Shown here one piece after another: positions 7,987 through 14,741 of a DNA stretch of 14,818 nucleotides. How positions within the stretch are numbered: the first letter of the stretch is position 1; every line of letters begins with the position of its first letter. The notes below the pieces were generated by a model that saw only the letters and a list, made by a program, of their open reading frames with translations, was not told the DNA's origin and made no database searches. Source of the DNA: Caldisericota bacterium (GTDB lineage Bacteria; CAIJMQ01; JAADFP01); NCBI GenBank assembly GCA_013152825.1, contig JAADFP010000016.1, positions 1 through 14,818 of the forward strand, given 5' to 3'. Position numbers and translations under genes: made by a program.

Positions 7987-8909
7987 TGCCTGCCTAATTT
8001 TTTCATTTCTGCCCAGGTTTTCCCCTTATCCCGGGAAGTGATGTAGTAGAGCTGGTAAGAAGGTCTTGAGCCAGGGGAAAGCGAGTCTAAACTGGGAATT
8101 AAGCCTTTGAATACAAGGTAAAACGTTCCTTTTCTGGAGGTGGCAAAAGGCTCTTTCGGTAAAATTACCAGCTCACCAGTGGCTACCGTTTCCCAGGATT
8201 TACCTGCATCGCGTGTATAGGAAACAAAAAGGATGTTTGAACGTTCTCCTCCCACATAACTCAGGAAAACGGTTCCATCATCACCCTCTGAAAATTGAAT
8301 ATTATCTCCCCTCCTTATGTCCCAGGGACCTTCCCAGGACTTCCCCATATTCCTGGAACAGGCCAGGAAAATCATACCATTCAAGCGAGATTTTACCCAT
8401 GCTACATAGATAGTACTCCTGGAATCGACAAATATCCTGGGATCGTATCCTGCACTTTCTTTACCGTTGATTATCCGGGGAGTTGACCATGTTTTACCCC
8501 TGTCCCGAGAAGAAGAGAAGAAAACCGCCTGGAAACGTTTCCCCAGCTCTTTCTGGGTTTTTGGAACCAGAGAGCTTCCCGAATAGGCAACATAAAGAAA
8601 ACCTCTTCTATCCGAGAAAATACTCCCCCCCCAGGCACTATAGGTGAGGGCAGCCTTAACCTCCCCTATCTCCTTAAATTGTTTCTCCCCTTTTCTACGT
8701 GCCAGGACAGGCACGCTATTTCCCCCATACCCGGGGGGAAGTTTATAAGTTGTGCCATCAGGAGAAACACATAGAGTTCTCTTCTGGTATATTTTTTGGA
8801 GAAAGGACACATCGACCCTTCGCCTGAACCCGCTCCCGGTAAATAGTAAGAAACCAATGATAACCAAAGCAATCCATGTTTTTCTGCCTTTTCCCGGATA
8901 GTTAAGCAT
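7983..8909 (-). CDS. exported Asp-box (BNR/sialidase-like) beta-propeller protein
   Basis: A 308-residue protein with one N-terminal hydrophobic segment (about 11-26, IALVIIGFLLFTGSG) after a basic start: either an uncleaved anchor or a signal peptide. Four Asp-box motifs of the form S/T-x-x-x-G-K-S/T-W occur at 134-141, 185-192, 232-239 and 292-299, spaced 47-60 residues apart, each closing a propeller blade. Such repeats occur in sialidases but also in many non-enzymatic exported proteins. I do not see the arginine triad or FRIP motif expected of a sialidase, so I do not call it an enzyme. ATG at 8909 overlaps the stop of the upstream small ORF by 8 bases and has no clear Shine-Dalgarno of its own, which suggests coupling. 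It overlaps the lipoprotein start by 4 bases. Confidence 0.75.
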   Translation of the reverse strand: MLNYPGKGRKTWIALVIIGFLLFTGSGFRRRVDVSFLQKIYQKRTLCVSPDGTTYKLPPGYGGNSVPVLARRKGEKQFKEIGEVKAALTYSAWGGSIFSDRRGFLYVAYSGSSLVPKTQKELGKRFQAVFFSSSRDRGKTWSTPRIINGKESAGYDPRIFVDSRSTIYVAWVKSRLNGMIFLACSRNMGKSWEGPWDIRRGDNIQFSEGDDGTVFLSYVGGERSNILFVSYTRDAGKSWETVATGELVILPKEPFATSRKGTFYLVFKGLIPSLDSLSPGSRPSYQLYYITSRDKGKTWAEMKKLGRQ

Positions 8910-9060
8910 TCAGATTACCAAATTCTACAAACGCCTCACACATAGCCTTTATTCTTTCCGATAAATGGCCTACCGCTTCTCCTGGGTTTGGGTAAATCTC
9001 CGGGGTCCCATCCGGGCACTGAAACAGCACTGCTCTTCTCACCCGCTCTTTACCGGTCAT
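8902..9060 (-). CDS. 52-residue small protein, possible URO-D-family remnant
   Basis: A short ORF with a very good ribosome binding site (AGGAGGT, 8 bases before ATG at 9060), leading the propeller-lipoprotein-helicase operon. The first half, MTGKERVRRAVLFQCPDGTP, looks like the N-terminus of uroporphyrinogen-decarboxylase-family proteins (MTxxERVxRAxxxxxPDxxP). The end, ERIKAMCEAFVEFG, looks like the C-terminal helix of the same family. The whole barrel in between would be missing. It could be the scar of an in-frame internal deletion now used as a translated leader, or an unrelated small protein. Two cysteines (C15, C41) are present and there is no membrane segment. The stop lies within 8 bases of the next gene's ATG. 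Confidence 0.6.
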   Translation of the reverse strand: MTGKERVRRAVLFQCPDGTPEIYPNPGEAVGHLSERIKAMCEAFVEFGNLNA

Positions 9061-9099
9061 GGGCTATTACCTCCTGTAATAAAAACATAATTCTGTTAA

Positions 9100-9105
9100 A
9101 TTATA
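9100..9105 (-). promoter_or_regulatory. -10 element (TATAAT) for the small ORF/propeller operon
   Basis: A perfect TATAAT is read on the minus strand in the 92-base divergent gap. It would start transcription near 9093, about 33 bases before the ATG at 9060. The -35 position is GC-rich and does not match TTGACA, so this is a weaker call than the metF promoter. Confidence 0.4.
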
Positions 9106-9132
9106 CTATATTTAAGAGATTCGGCGGGGAAG

Positions 9133-9141
9133 TGATAATAT
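9133..9141 (+). promoter_or_regulatory. extended -10 element before the glycosyltransferase
   Basis: TGATAATAT fits an extended -10 (TGn plus TAATAT) with no good -35. Transcription would begin about 4-6 bases before the ATG at 9153, so the mRNA would have almost no leader. This agrees with the lack of a Shine-Dalgarno sequence near that ATG. Confidence 0.35.
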
Positions 9142-9152
9142 AAATAAGCTAA

Positions 9153-10220
9153 ATGGCAAACTCCAAAAAACAACTTCGGGTAGTCTTTATCACCAGAGAA
9201 GGCTATCGCCTGCCCGGAGCAAGGTATAGAGCATACCAGCTAGCAAAAATACTTAAAGGCGAGGGTATCCAGGCAAAAGTAATCTCATATGCCGACCATC
9301 TGGGGGGAAAAGATGGAGAAAGAGAAAGAGAAATGGATATATGGGAAAGAGCTGTTCTTAACTGGAAAGCATACCGGTGGTTAAAAAACTATCCGCCCCA
9401 GACAGTAATTATCCTGCAAAGGGTGCATTATCACTGGGGGGGGCCATTCCTGGCACACCTTAGCAAAAAATTCCCGCTTATAATCGACATGGACGACTGG
9501 GAATTTAAAGAAAACCTGGGGAAATTGGGGCTTCTGTCCAACTCCAGGGCCGAGATGCTCACCAGATTTCTGCTTCGCCATGCCAGGGGTATCTCAGTAA
9601 GCAGTCATTTCCTCTACAATTTTTTCTCTTCCTATTATCCTTTCTATATGCCTTCTGCCGTGGACACTGAAACATTTGTTCCCCTACCCTTTCGCCCGAA
9701 AGAAAACCTGACACTTTCCTGGATAGGAACTCTGCACCGCAGAGATAACTTAGAGAATATAGAATTCCTGCTGCCAGTTTTTAGAAAGATAAGAAAATCT
9801 TATCCCGGAGTTTCCCTGGAACTGGTAGGCAGTGGATACTACGCAGACAGCGTAAAGAAAATAACCGAAGGAGAAAAAGGAGTAAGATTTTTGGGCTGGA
9901 TAGAGCCTGACAAAATGCCTGAATATCTTTCCTCCATTGACATCGGGTTGCTTCCCCTCATTCAGGATATAAAATTTAACCTGGCAAAATCTCCCGTTAA
10001 ATTGTTCGAATACTTTGCCTGTGCCAAACCCGTAGTGGCCTCCTTTAGGGGAGAGGCTGTACACTTTATTAAAGACGGTACAAATGGATTCCTGGCCAGT
10101 GACGAAAAGGAATTTACCGCAAAACTGGAAAAACTCATTGTTTCCCCTTCGCTGCGCAGGCACATGGGAAAAGAAGCCAGGAAAACAGCGGAAAACAGCG
10201 GAGGAAAAGCTCTCCCTTAA
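9153..10220 (+). CDS. GT-B glycosyltransferase (GT4-like), C-terminus altered by frameshift
   Basis: A cytosolic sugar transferase, probably for cell-surface polysaccharide or glycolipid; acceptor and donor are not known. The N-terminal Rossmann domain starts with LRVVFITREGYRLPGARYRA at 8-27 and includes IIDMDDWEF at 110-118. The C-terminal donor domain starts near TLSWIGTLHRRDN (187-199) and carries LELVGSG (222-228), FLGWI (246-250) and the nucleotide-sugar site KSPVKLFEYFACAKPVVA (279-296; E287 in the usual Glu position). The last residues, ENSGGKALP, are not native. A 10-bp tandem duplication shifts the frame. Without it, the protein would continue KTAEEKLSLKVWGKEFKEW and end at 10272 with 369 residues instead of 355. 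The lost part is the terminal helix that packs back on the N-domain in GT-B folds. ATG at 9153 has no close ribosome site, and an in-frame stop lies just upstream. Confidence 0.85.
   Translation: MANSKKQLRVVFITREGYRLPGARYRAYQLAKILKGEGIQAKVISYADHLGGKDGEREREMDIWERAVLNWKAYRWLKNYPPQTVIILQRVHYHWGGPFLAHLSKKFPLIIDMDDWEFKENLGKLGLLSNSRAEMLTRFLLRHARGISVSSHFLYNFFSSYYPFYMPSAVDTETFVPLPFRPKENLTLSWIGTLHRRDNLENIEFLLPVFRKIRKSYPGVSLELVGSGYYADSVKKITEGEKGVRFLGWIEPDKMPEYLSSIDIGLLPLIQDIKFNLAKSPVKLFEYFACAKPVVASFRGEAVHFIKDGTNGFLASDEKEFTAKLEKLIVSPSLRRHMGKEARKTAENSGGKALP
10181..10200. repeat. 10-bp exact tandem duplication causing a frameshift
   Basis: gaaaacagcg occurs twice in direct succession (10181-10190 and 10191-10200). 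Removing one copy joins the glycosyltransferase frame to an open frame that ends at the TAG at 10270-10272 with a plausible C-terminal helix. This looks like replication slippage in an intact gene. Confidence 0.9.
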
Positions 10221-10370
10221 GGTGTGGGGGAAGGAATTTAAAGAATGGATAGTCAGCAAGATAGGAGTATAGCAGAGAAGAAATACCCGAGAAATTGATT
10301 CCTTTTCCCTTTCTCAAAAGGAAATGGGAATGCGGGAAATGTGGATACCAATGGAAAACGGAGTAAAAAA

Positions 10371-11165
10371 ATGAAAGCTATCCTCTGTTACTACTCGGGT
10401 TCCGGGAATACGAAATTAGCCTGTGAGTACATGGCAAAAAATATTAAAAACATCCAGATAGATCTTTTCAATATTGTTAAAACAGCCCCCCCTGACTTAG
10501 AGAAATATGAGGTGGTAGGATTTGCTACTTTTGCCAATTTTTTAGCTCCCCCCTACCTGATGCGGAGTTTCCTGGAGAATCTGCCCCGACAGGACGATAA
10601 GCCTGCGTTTGTGTTTAACACTTACGGCCTCCTCAGCGGGAAAACACTAAAGATACTGGATAAATGGGCTACGGCAAAAGGATTTAAAGTAATCGCTGGG
10701 CATTCTCTCCATACTCCGGAGAATTATCCGCCCATGATTGTTAGTGGTAAAGGTAACGAACAGGCTCCCAATGAGAAGGAAATGGCAGATTTTGAGAATT
10801 TCATCTCTGAATTAGACCAACTATTCAGCCGGATTAAAGAAGGAAGCCGGGTGGAAAGAAAGAGGGTAAGAATCAGTCTATTGAACACCTTACTCCCAGC
10901 TTTTCCTCCTGCCAAGGCACGCAAAGATATGGGAGAAAAGTACGTGGACAAAAAGCTTTGCACCGAGTGCGGTATCTGCGAAGGAGTCTGTCCTTATGGA
11001 GCGATTAAGCTCAATCCCAAACCGATTTTTGACCTGAATAAATGCTACGGATGCTGGGCTTGCTATAATCACTGCCCTTCCAGGGCAATTTACACCAAAA
11101 AGTACAAAGGAGCAGGGCATTATCCACAGCCTATTGAGCAATTGAAGAAAAAATTGGAAATCTGA
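10371..11165 (+). CDS. EFR1-type flavodoxin-ferredoxin fusion protein
   Basis: A 264-residue electron-transfer protein. The N-terminal part (about 1-150) is flavodoxin-like, with the FMN phosphate loop SGSGNT at 9-14 following the strand MKAILCYY. The C-terminal part holds two complete [4Fe-4S] motifs: C197-x2-C200-x2-C203-x3-C207-P and C225-x2-C228-x2-C231-x3-C235-P. This domain order is that of the EFR1 family of ferredoxin-like proteins of anaerobes, whose partners are mostly unknown. I choose ATG at 10371, with GGAG 7 bases upstream, over the GTG at 10341, which would add only a polar tail before the first strand. It is 98 bases after the ancestral glycosyltransferase stop and ends 8 bases from the convergent amidohydrolase, so there is almost no space for a terminator. 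Confidence 0.88.
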   Translation: MKAILCYYSGSGNTKLACEYMAKNIKNIQIDLFNIVKTAPPDLEKYEVVGFATFANFLAPPYLMRSFLENLPRQDDKPAFVFNTYGLLSGKTLKILDKWATAKGFKVIAGHSLHTPENYPPMIVSGKGNEQAPNEKEMADFENFISELDQLFSRIKEGSRVERKRVRISLLNTLLPAFPPAKARKDMGEKYVDKKLCTECGICEGVCPYGAIKLNPKPIFDLNKCYGCWACYNHCPSRAIYTKKYKGAGHYPQPIEQLKKKLEI

Positions 11166-11173
11166 TGTACTGC

Positions 11174-11971
11174 TTACTTCTGCAAGCCAAGAAGTCTCTT
11201 AGCATTCCCGGATAAAAGCAAGCTTTCCCTCTCTTCACCTATTTCAAGAGACAGCAGGGAGGCAAGATATTCTTCCTGGCTACTCCAGGGAGAATCCGTT
11301 CCAAAAAGCAGATACTCTTTCGGATGCGTAGTCAAGATTTCTCTTGCCCTCTCCTTTCCCATAAATCCTATGGAAAAGGAAATCTCCATATATACAGGTT
11401 TTCCAACCAGGTGTTTCTTCACTTCCTCCCAATCCTCCCAGCCTCCCAGGTGAGTGGTTACCAATTTCAAGCCGGGAAATTTTTCCAGTACCCTTACAAT
11501 TCTTTCCGGGTCACACTTTTTCACTCTACGAAAGGCAAAATCAAAGCCGGTATGAGAAACCAGGATGAGACCATATTCCTCTATCTTTTCATAGATAGGA
11601 AACATTCTTTCCTCGTCAATATTGAACTCCTGATAATATGGATGCAATTTTATCCCCTTAAATCCTTCCTCTTTTACCACTCTTACTTTTTCTGCCGCTC
11701 CAGGGTCATCTGGATGCACAGAAAGGAAGGGAATCAGTCTTTCTGAAGCAATGCTTTTTGACCAATTTAAAATGGGAGTAAACTGCTCAGGTTTTGTGGC
11801 AATGGAACATATCACTGATTTCTCAATCCCTGCCTTATCCATTGATTTTAGCAGGGAAGATACTTTGCCATCCAGGTATGCAGAAATTCCCCCTTTTTCC
11901 TCAAGAAACGGGATAGCCTTCTCCGCTACGGCATCGGGGAAGGCATGGGTATGAAAGTCTACAATTTCCAT
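11174..11971 (-). CDS. metal-dependent hydrolase, amidohydrolase-2 family (TIM barrel)
   Basis: The 265 residues follow the amidohydrolase-2 pattern. The N-terminal metal-binding HxH is FHTHAFPD (H7, H9). GIKLHP lies at 106-111 (K108, H110). The next ligands are in LVSHTGFDF (H140) and TTHLGGW (H174), and the catalytic Asp is in FGTDSPW (D226). Relatives include ACMSD-type decarboxylases and various lactonases, so the reaction (hydrolysis or decarboxylation) cannot be named from sequence; the cytosol is the likely place. The ATG at 11971 starts exactly at the first strand. It has no Shine-Dalgarno sequence, and a -10 element ends 7 bases upstream, so the mRNA is predicted to be leaderless. 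The gene converges on the EFR1-type gene with an 8-base gap. Confidence 0.88.
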   Translation of the reverse strand: MEIVDFHTHAFPDAVAEKAIPFLEEKGGISAYLDGKVSSLLKSMDKAGIEKSVICSIATKPEQFTPILNWSKSIASERLIPFLSVHPDDPGAAEKVRVVKEEGFKGIKLHPYYQEFNIDEERMFPIYEKIEEYGLILVSHTGFDFAFRRVKKCDPERIVRVLEKFPGLKLVTTHLGGWEDWEEVKKHLVGKPVYMEISFSIGFMGKERAREILTTHPKEYLLFGTDSPWSSQEEYLASLLSLEIGEERESLLLSGNAKRLLGLQK

Positions 11972-11978
11972 TTTAGAA

Positions 11979-12007
11979 AGGATACAAGAAGCAAGTCAAG
12001 CAGTCAA
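11979..12007 (-). promoter_or_regulatory. promoter of the amidohydrolase gene, predicted leaderless
   Basis: On the minus strand, TTGACT (12007-12002) and TATCCT (11984-11979) are separated by 17 bases. The ATG at 11971 begins 7 bases after the -10, where transcription would normally start. The -35 is the second unit of an 8-bp direct repeat (AGTCAAGC, AGTCAAGG on the plus strand, 11994-12009). Confidence 0.55.
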
Positions 12008-12017
12008 GGTATGCCAC

Positions 12018-12029
12018 TCTATGCATAGA
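12018..12029. promoter_or_regulatory. 12-bp perfect palindrome between divergent promoters, candidate operator
   Basis: TCTATGCATAGA is its own reverse complement. It lies between the two back-to-back -35 elements (12002-12007 on the minus strand, 12035-12040 on the plus strand), a position suited to a dimeric regulator acting on both genes. No regulator gene is nearby. Confidence 0.35.
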
Positions 12030-12034
12030 ACAGC

Positions 12035-12062
12035 TTTCCATATCCGGAAACTGTGGTAAAAT
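12035..12062 (+). promoter_or_regulatory. promoter of the C45/alpha-beta hydrolase gene, predicted leaderless
   Basis: TTTCCA (12035-12040) and TAAAAT (12057-12062) are separated by 16 bases. The ATG at 12070 starts 7 bases after the -10, and no Shine-Dalgarno sequence exists. A small dyad, TTTCC at 12035-12039 with GGAAA at 12046-12050, overlaps the -35. Confidence 0.45.
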
Positions 12063-12069
12063 AGCCTGT

Positions 12070-14190
12070 ATGAAAAAGAACCTACTGCGTTTCTCTTTCC
12101 TTTTCTTGTGTTTTGCTCTATTACTTTCTTCTACTTTACATGCCGAGACAAAAATCATCGCTTCTCAGGCCGGCGGCATACTTTTAGAGAAGGAAGGGCA
12201 GAAAATACTTATTCTGCAGGGAACTCCCTACCAGATGGGCTATCAGCACGGAGTACTGCTAAAGAGAGAAGTACGAGAGATGATAGACAAGGTTCTGGCC
12301 ATCTCCTTCTCCCAGCAGCCAGGCTGGATAGACAAAGCATGGGAGCAGGTAAAGGACTTTATACCTCCCCGCTACCGGGAGGAAATGCGGGGATTGGCAG
12401 AAGGCTCTGGAGTTCCCTTGAGAAAGATTGAGCTGGCCAATATTTTTCCTGAATTATTTCACTGCAGCGGTGGAGCATTCTTCGGTAAAGCTACCTTAGG
12501 AGGGGAATTCTTTCACATAAGAATCCTGGATTATATGACCGAGCCCAATTTCCAGAAAAATGCAGTGGTAATGGTAGTCAAACCACAAAAAGGAAATGCC
12601 TTCATCTCCGCAGGTTTCGCAGGATTCATAGGGAGTGTCACCGGTATGAACGTGCAGGGGATAGCCATTGGAGAGATGGGAGGAGAGGGGTTTGGTAAAT
12701 GGAAGGGGATTCCCATGGCATTTCTCTTCCGTAAGGCCCTGGAAGAAGCAAATACCTTTGAGGAAGCAGTAAAAATCTTCCGGGATTCTCCCCGCACCTG
12801 CGAATATTACTACGTGATTTCAGAAGCCAGGAGAAAGAAAGCTATAGGTATACGGGCCACTCCTGAAGAATTCCAGACTCTCAAGCCAGGAGAAGCTTCT
12901 CCCCTGCTTCCCTTACCTCTGCTTCCTGATACGCTTATTATTTCTGGAGGAAGCCGATATCGGCTATTTCTGGAAAGAGTAAAAGAAAACTATGGAAAAA
13001 TAGATTTAAAAATTTTACAGGAGATCATGAAAAGACCCGTAGCTATGAAGAGCAATCTGCATAACGCCATCTTCATTCCCAATAAGTTGAAGATGTATCT
13101 ATCCATAGCAGCCAATCCCTCCCAGCCAAATTACCAGGCTTGCTATCAGAAGTACGTGGAATTTGACCTCAAGGAACTGATGAATTACCGGGAAGAGAAA
13201 AAGGAAACTACTCCAGCTGTGCCAGAGAAGGAAGAGAAAGGGATTATTCCCGCTTCCCAAATCATAGGTTTTTCCTCCTACCGGGAAAAAGGGTTGAGCA
13301 ACCTTATAGACATCTACCGGAAGCCCGCCCATGATATCCCCTATACCCTCACTCTTCTCTCCCGGCAGCCGGATTTTTACTATTACCGCCTGACGTTTCC
13401 CTCCCTATATCCACTTTCTCTACCCGGGAATGACCGGGTGGTGGGAGAATACATAGAAAGCAGGAAAGAGACCATTAGCCGGGGAGGAAAGAAACCGGGC
13501 ATTATTATCCTGGATATCTCCCAGGGGGACTTCCAGGTAGCTCGTTTAATCGCTTCCAGACTGGCCAATGCAGGGATTAACTCCCTCATAATCGCACTTC
13601 CTCTCTCTTCTATGCGAGAGCCCTCCCGGGGAATGGAAACACTGCTTAAAGCAAATCCCCTGATCATAACCCAGGCCATTGTGCAGGCAGTAAATGATAT
13701 ACGGGCAGGAACAAGCTGGCTCATGTCGCGTCCCGATGTAGACAGCAACCGGATAGGAATCTGCGGAGTAAGCCTGGGTGGAATGATAGGAGTTTTATCT
13801 GCGGGGGTACTGGGAGACTTCTCCCGGGGAGCTTTTCTGCTCACCGGAGGAGATCTCTACGAAATAATCAGCCGTTATCAGGATTCCCCCCAATACCAGA
13901 AAATCACCAAAACCCTGGAAGCACTTGGGGGAAAAGGAGGTATGGAAAAATTTCTTAGAAACCTCCTTTCACCCTACGATCCCATTACCTTTGCTCCACG
14001 ACTGGATAAATCAGAAATACTGCTTATAAACACAGAAAACGACGAGATTATTCCCCGTGCTTCCACCCTGGCTTTGCGCAAAAGTCTGCCCCGAGCCCGT
14101 ATTCTCTGGTATCCAGGAGGCCACTACGACATTCAAGAACAAGCCGTAGAAATCCTGGGTATTCTCACCTATTTCTTCTCCTCCTGGTAA
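12070..14190 (+). CDS. exported fusion of C45-type Ntn hydrolase and alpha/beta-hydrolase
   Basis: The 706 residues start with a Sec signal peptide (cleavage likely after LHA, A25). Domain 1 (about 30-370) resembles the C45/acyl-CoA:6-aminopenicillanate acyltransferase-like family: GTPYQMGYQHG at 51-61, then NIFPELFHCSGG, where C132 would be the N-terminal nucleophile, followed by FHIRILDY. Family members cut themselves just before this Cys. A charged linker (about 374-395, rich in Lys, Glu and Pro) leads to domain 2 (about 400-706), an alpha/beta-hydrolase of the dienelactone-hydrolase/acetyl-esterase kind: nucleophile elbow GVSLGG (S568), Asp in NTENDEIIP (D658) and His in PGGHYD (H685). 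Both active sites look complete. Likely substrates are amides or esters outside the cytoplasm; none can be named. The gene appears monocistronic and its mRNA probably leaderless. I do not know this fusion as a described enzyme. Confidence 0.82.
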   Translation: MKKNLLRFSFLFLCFALLLSSTLHAETKIIASQAGGILLEKEGQKILILQGTPYQMGYQHGVLLKREVREMIDKVLAISFSQQPGWIDKAWEQVKDFIPPRYREEMRGLAEGSGVPLRKIELANIFPELFHCSGGAFFGKATLGGEFFHIRILDYMTEPNFQKNAVVMVVKPQKGNAFISAGFAGFIGSVTGMNVQGIAIGEMGGEGFGKWKGIPMAFLFRKALEEANTFEEAVKIFRDSPRTCEYYYVISEARRKKAIGIRATPEEFQTLKPGEASPLLPLPLLPDTLIISGGSRYRLFLERVKENYGKIDLKILQEIMKRPVAMKSNLHNAIFIPNKLKMYLSIAANPSQPNYQACYQKYVEFDLKELMNYREEKKETTPAVPEKEEKGIIPASQIIGFSSYREKGLSNLIDIYRKPAHDIPYTLTLLSRQPDFYYYRLTFPSLYPLSLPGNDRVVGEYIESRKETISRGGKKPGIIILDISQGDFQVARLIASRLANAGINSLIIALPLSSMREPSRGMETLLKANPLIITQAIVQAVNDIRAGTSWLMSRPDVDSNRIGICGVSLGGMIGVLSAGVLGDFSRGAFLLTGGDLYEIISRYQDSPQYQKITKTLEALGGKGGMEKFLRNLLSPYDPITFAPRLDKSEILLINTENDEIIPRASTLALRKSLPRARILWYPGGHYDIQEQAVEILGILTYFFSSW

Positions 14191-14206
14191 CTTCACGGCC
14201 AGCCTG

Positions 14207-14401
14207 TTGCCCTGCACAATAATTCGCAGTAATACAGAAAATTTGCCAGGGAAGCTGGAAAAAGTGAAAAAGAGCCAGGATGTGCTCAAAAATTTTCTTT
14301 ATCCTTTCTTAAAGATGTACCGGAATGAGCTGGAAGAAGTGTATGCCGCAGGAAATCCTCCCGCCTATATTTACCGCATAAAACAAAATAACTCTCCCTG
14401 A
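14207..14401 (+). CDS. possible 64-residue small ORF, doubtful
   Basis: An open frame from TTG at 14207 (another possible start is GTG at 14262) to TGA at 14399-14401. The peptide is rich in Lys and Glu with a helical stretch (KLEKVKKSQDVLKNFLYPF), and its codon choice is like that of the neighbours. No good ribosome binding site precedes either start, and I recognise no family. The frame also stays open upstream over the hydrolase stop codon. It may be a decayed gene end or chance. This is the only content I see between the hydrolase stop and the tRNA promoter. Confidence 0.25.
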   Translation: MPCTIIRSNTENLPGKLEKVKKSQDVLKNFLYPFLKMYRNELEEVYAAGNPPAYIYRIKQNNSP

Positions 14402-14405
14402 AGGT

Positions 14406-14434
14406 TTGACAATTGCCCCTCTCTCTGCTTAAAT
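14406..14434 (+). promoter_or_regulatory. promoter of tRNA-Pro
   Basis: A perfect TTGACA (14406-14411) is followed after 17 bases by TTAAAT (14429-14434). Transcription would start near 14441, about 13 bases before the tRNA. The -35 begins right after the stop of the doubtful small ORF. Confidence 0.6.
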
Positions 14435-14453
14435 TAAGCGATAAGTATTGAAA

Positions 14454-14528
14454 CGGGGTGTAGCTCAGCCTGGTGAGAGCGCTGCGTTCGGGACGCAGAG
14501 GTCGCTGGTTCGAATCCAGTCACCCCGA
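14454..14528 (+). tRNA. tRNA-Pro (anticodon CGG)
   Basis: A complete cloverleaf of 75 bases. Acceptor arm CGGGGTG (14454-14460) pairs with CACCCCG (14521-14527), and A14528 is the discriminator. The D-arm is GCTC/GAGC. The anticodon stem CTGCG/CGCAG (14482-14486, 14494-14498) holds the loop TTCGGGA with CGG at 14489-14491. The T-arm has the loop TTCGAAT. CGG reads the proline codon CCG. The 3' CCA is not encoded and must be added after transcription. Confidence 0.97.
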
Positions 14529-14717
14529 CAGCCTCCGAGTGAGGAGACTTTAGAATATAGAACTTAGACTGGGGAAGTTAATAAGTAAGCAAGGGGCAAG
14601 ATGTAGGATAGTAACCAGTTATGAAAAAACCAAATTCCACGTCATAAACAAGTACCAAACAACACCTAAAACTCAAATTCTAACACCACAAACTTTCCCC
14701 AGGAGACCAACTACTAA

Positions 14718-14738
14718 CTATCGGCTATCGGTAATCGG
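14718..14738. repeat. three 7-bp tandem units (ctatcgg-like)
   Basis: ctatcgg occurs twice (14718-14724, 14725-14731) and is followed by taatcgg (14732-14738), which differs at two bases. Confidence 0.6.
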
Positions 14739-14741
14739 CGG

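Noticed and set aside
7983..8909. True sialidase enzyme
   Set aside because: Four Asp-boxes are present, but I could not find the FRIP motif or the arginine triad, so only a propeller is supported.
10290..10340. Possible terminator hairpin (CCTTTT with AAAAGG, and ATTCC with GGAAT) after the glycosyltransferase
   Set aside because: The stems are weak and alternative, and there is no T-run after them.
14529..14560. Terminator after tRNA-Pro
   Set aside because: Only a 4-bp CTCC/GGAG stem with a short TTT; not enough to call.
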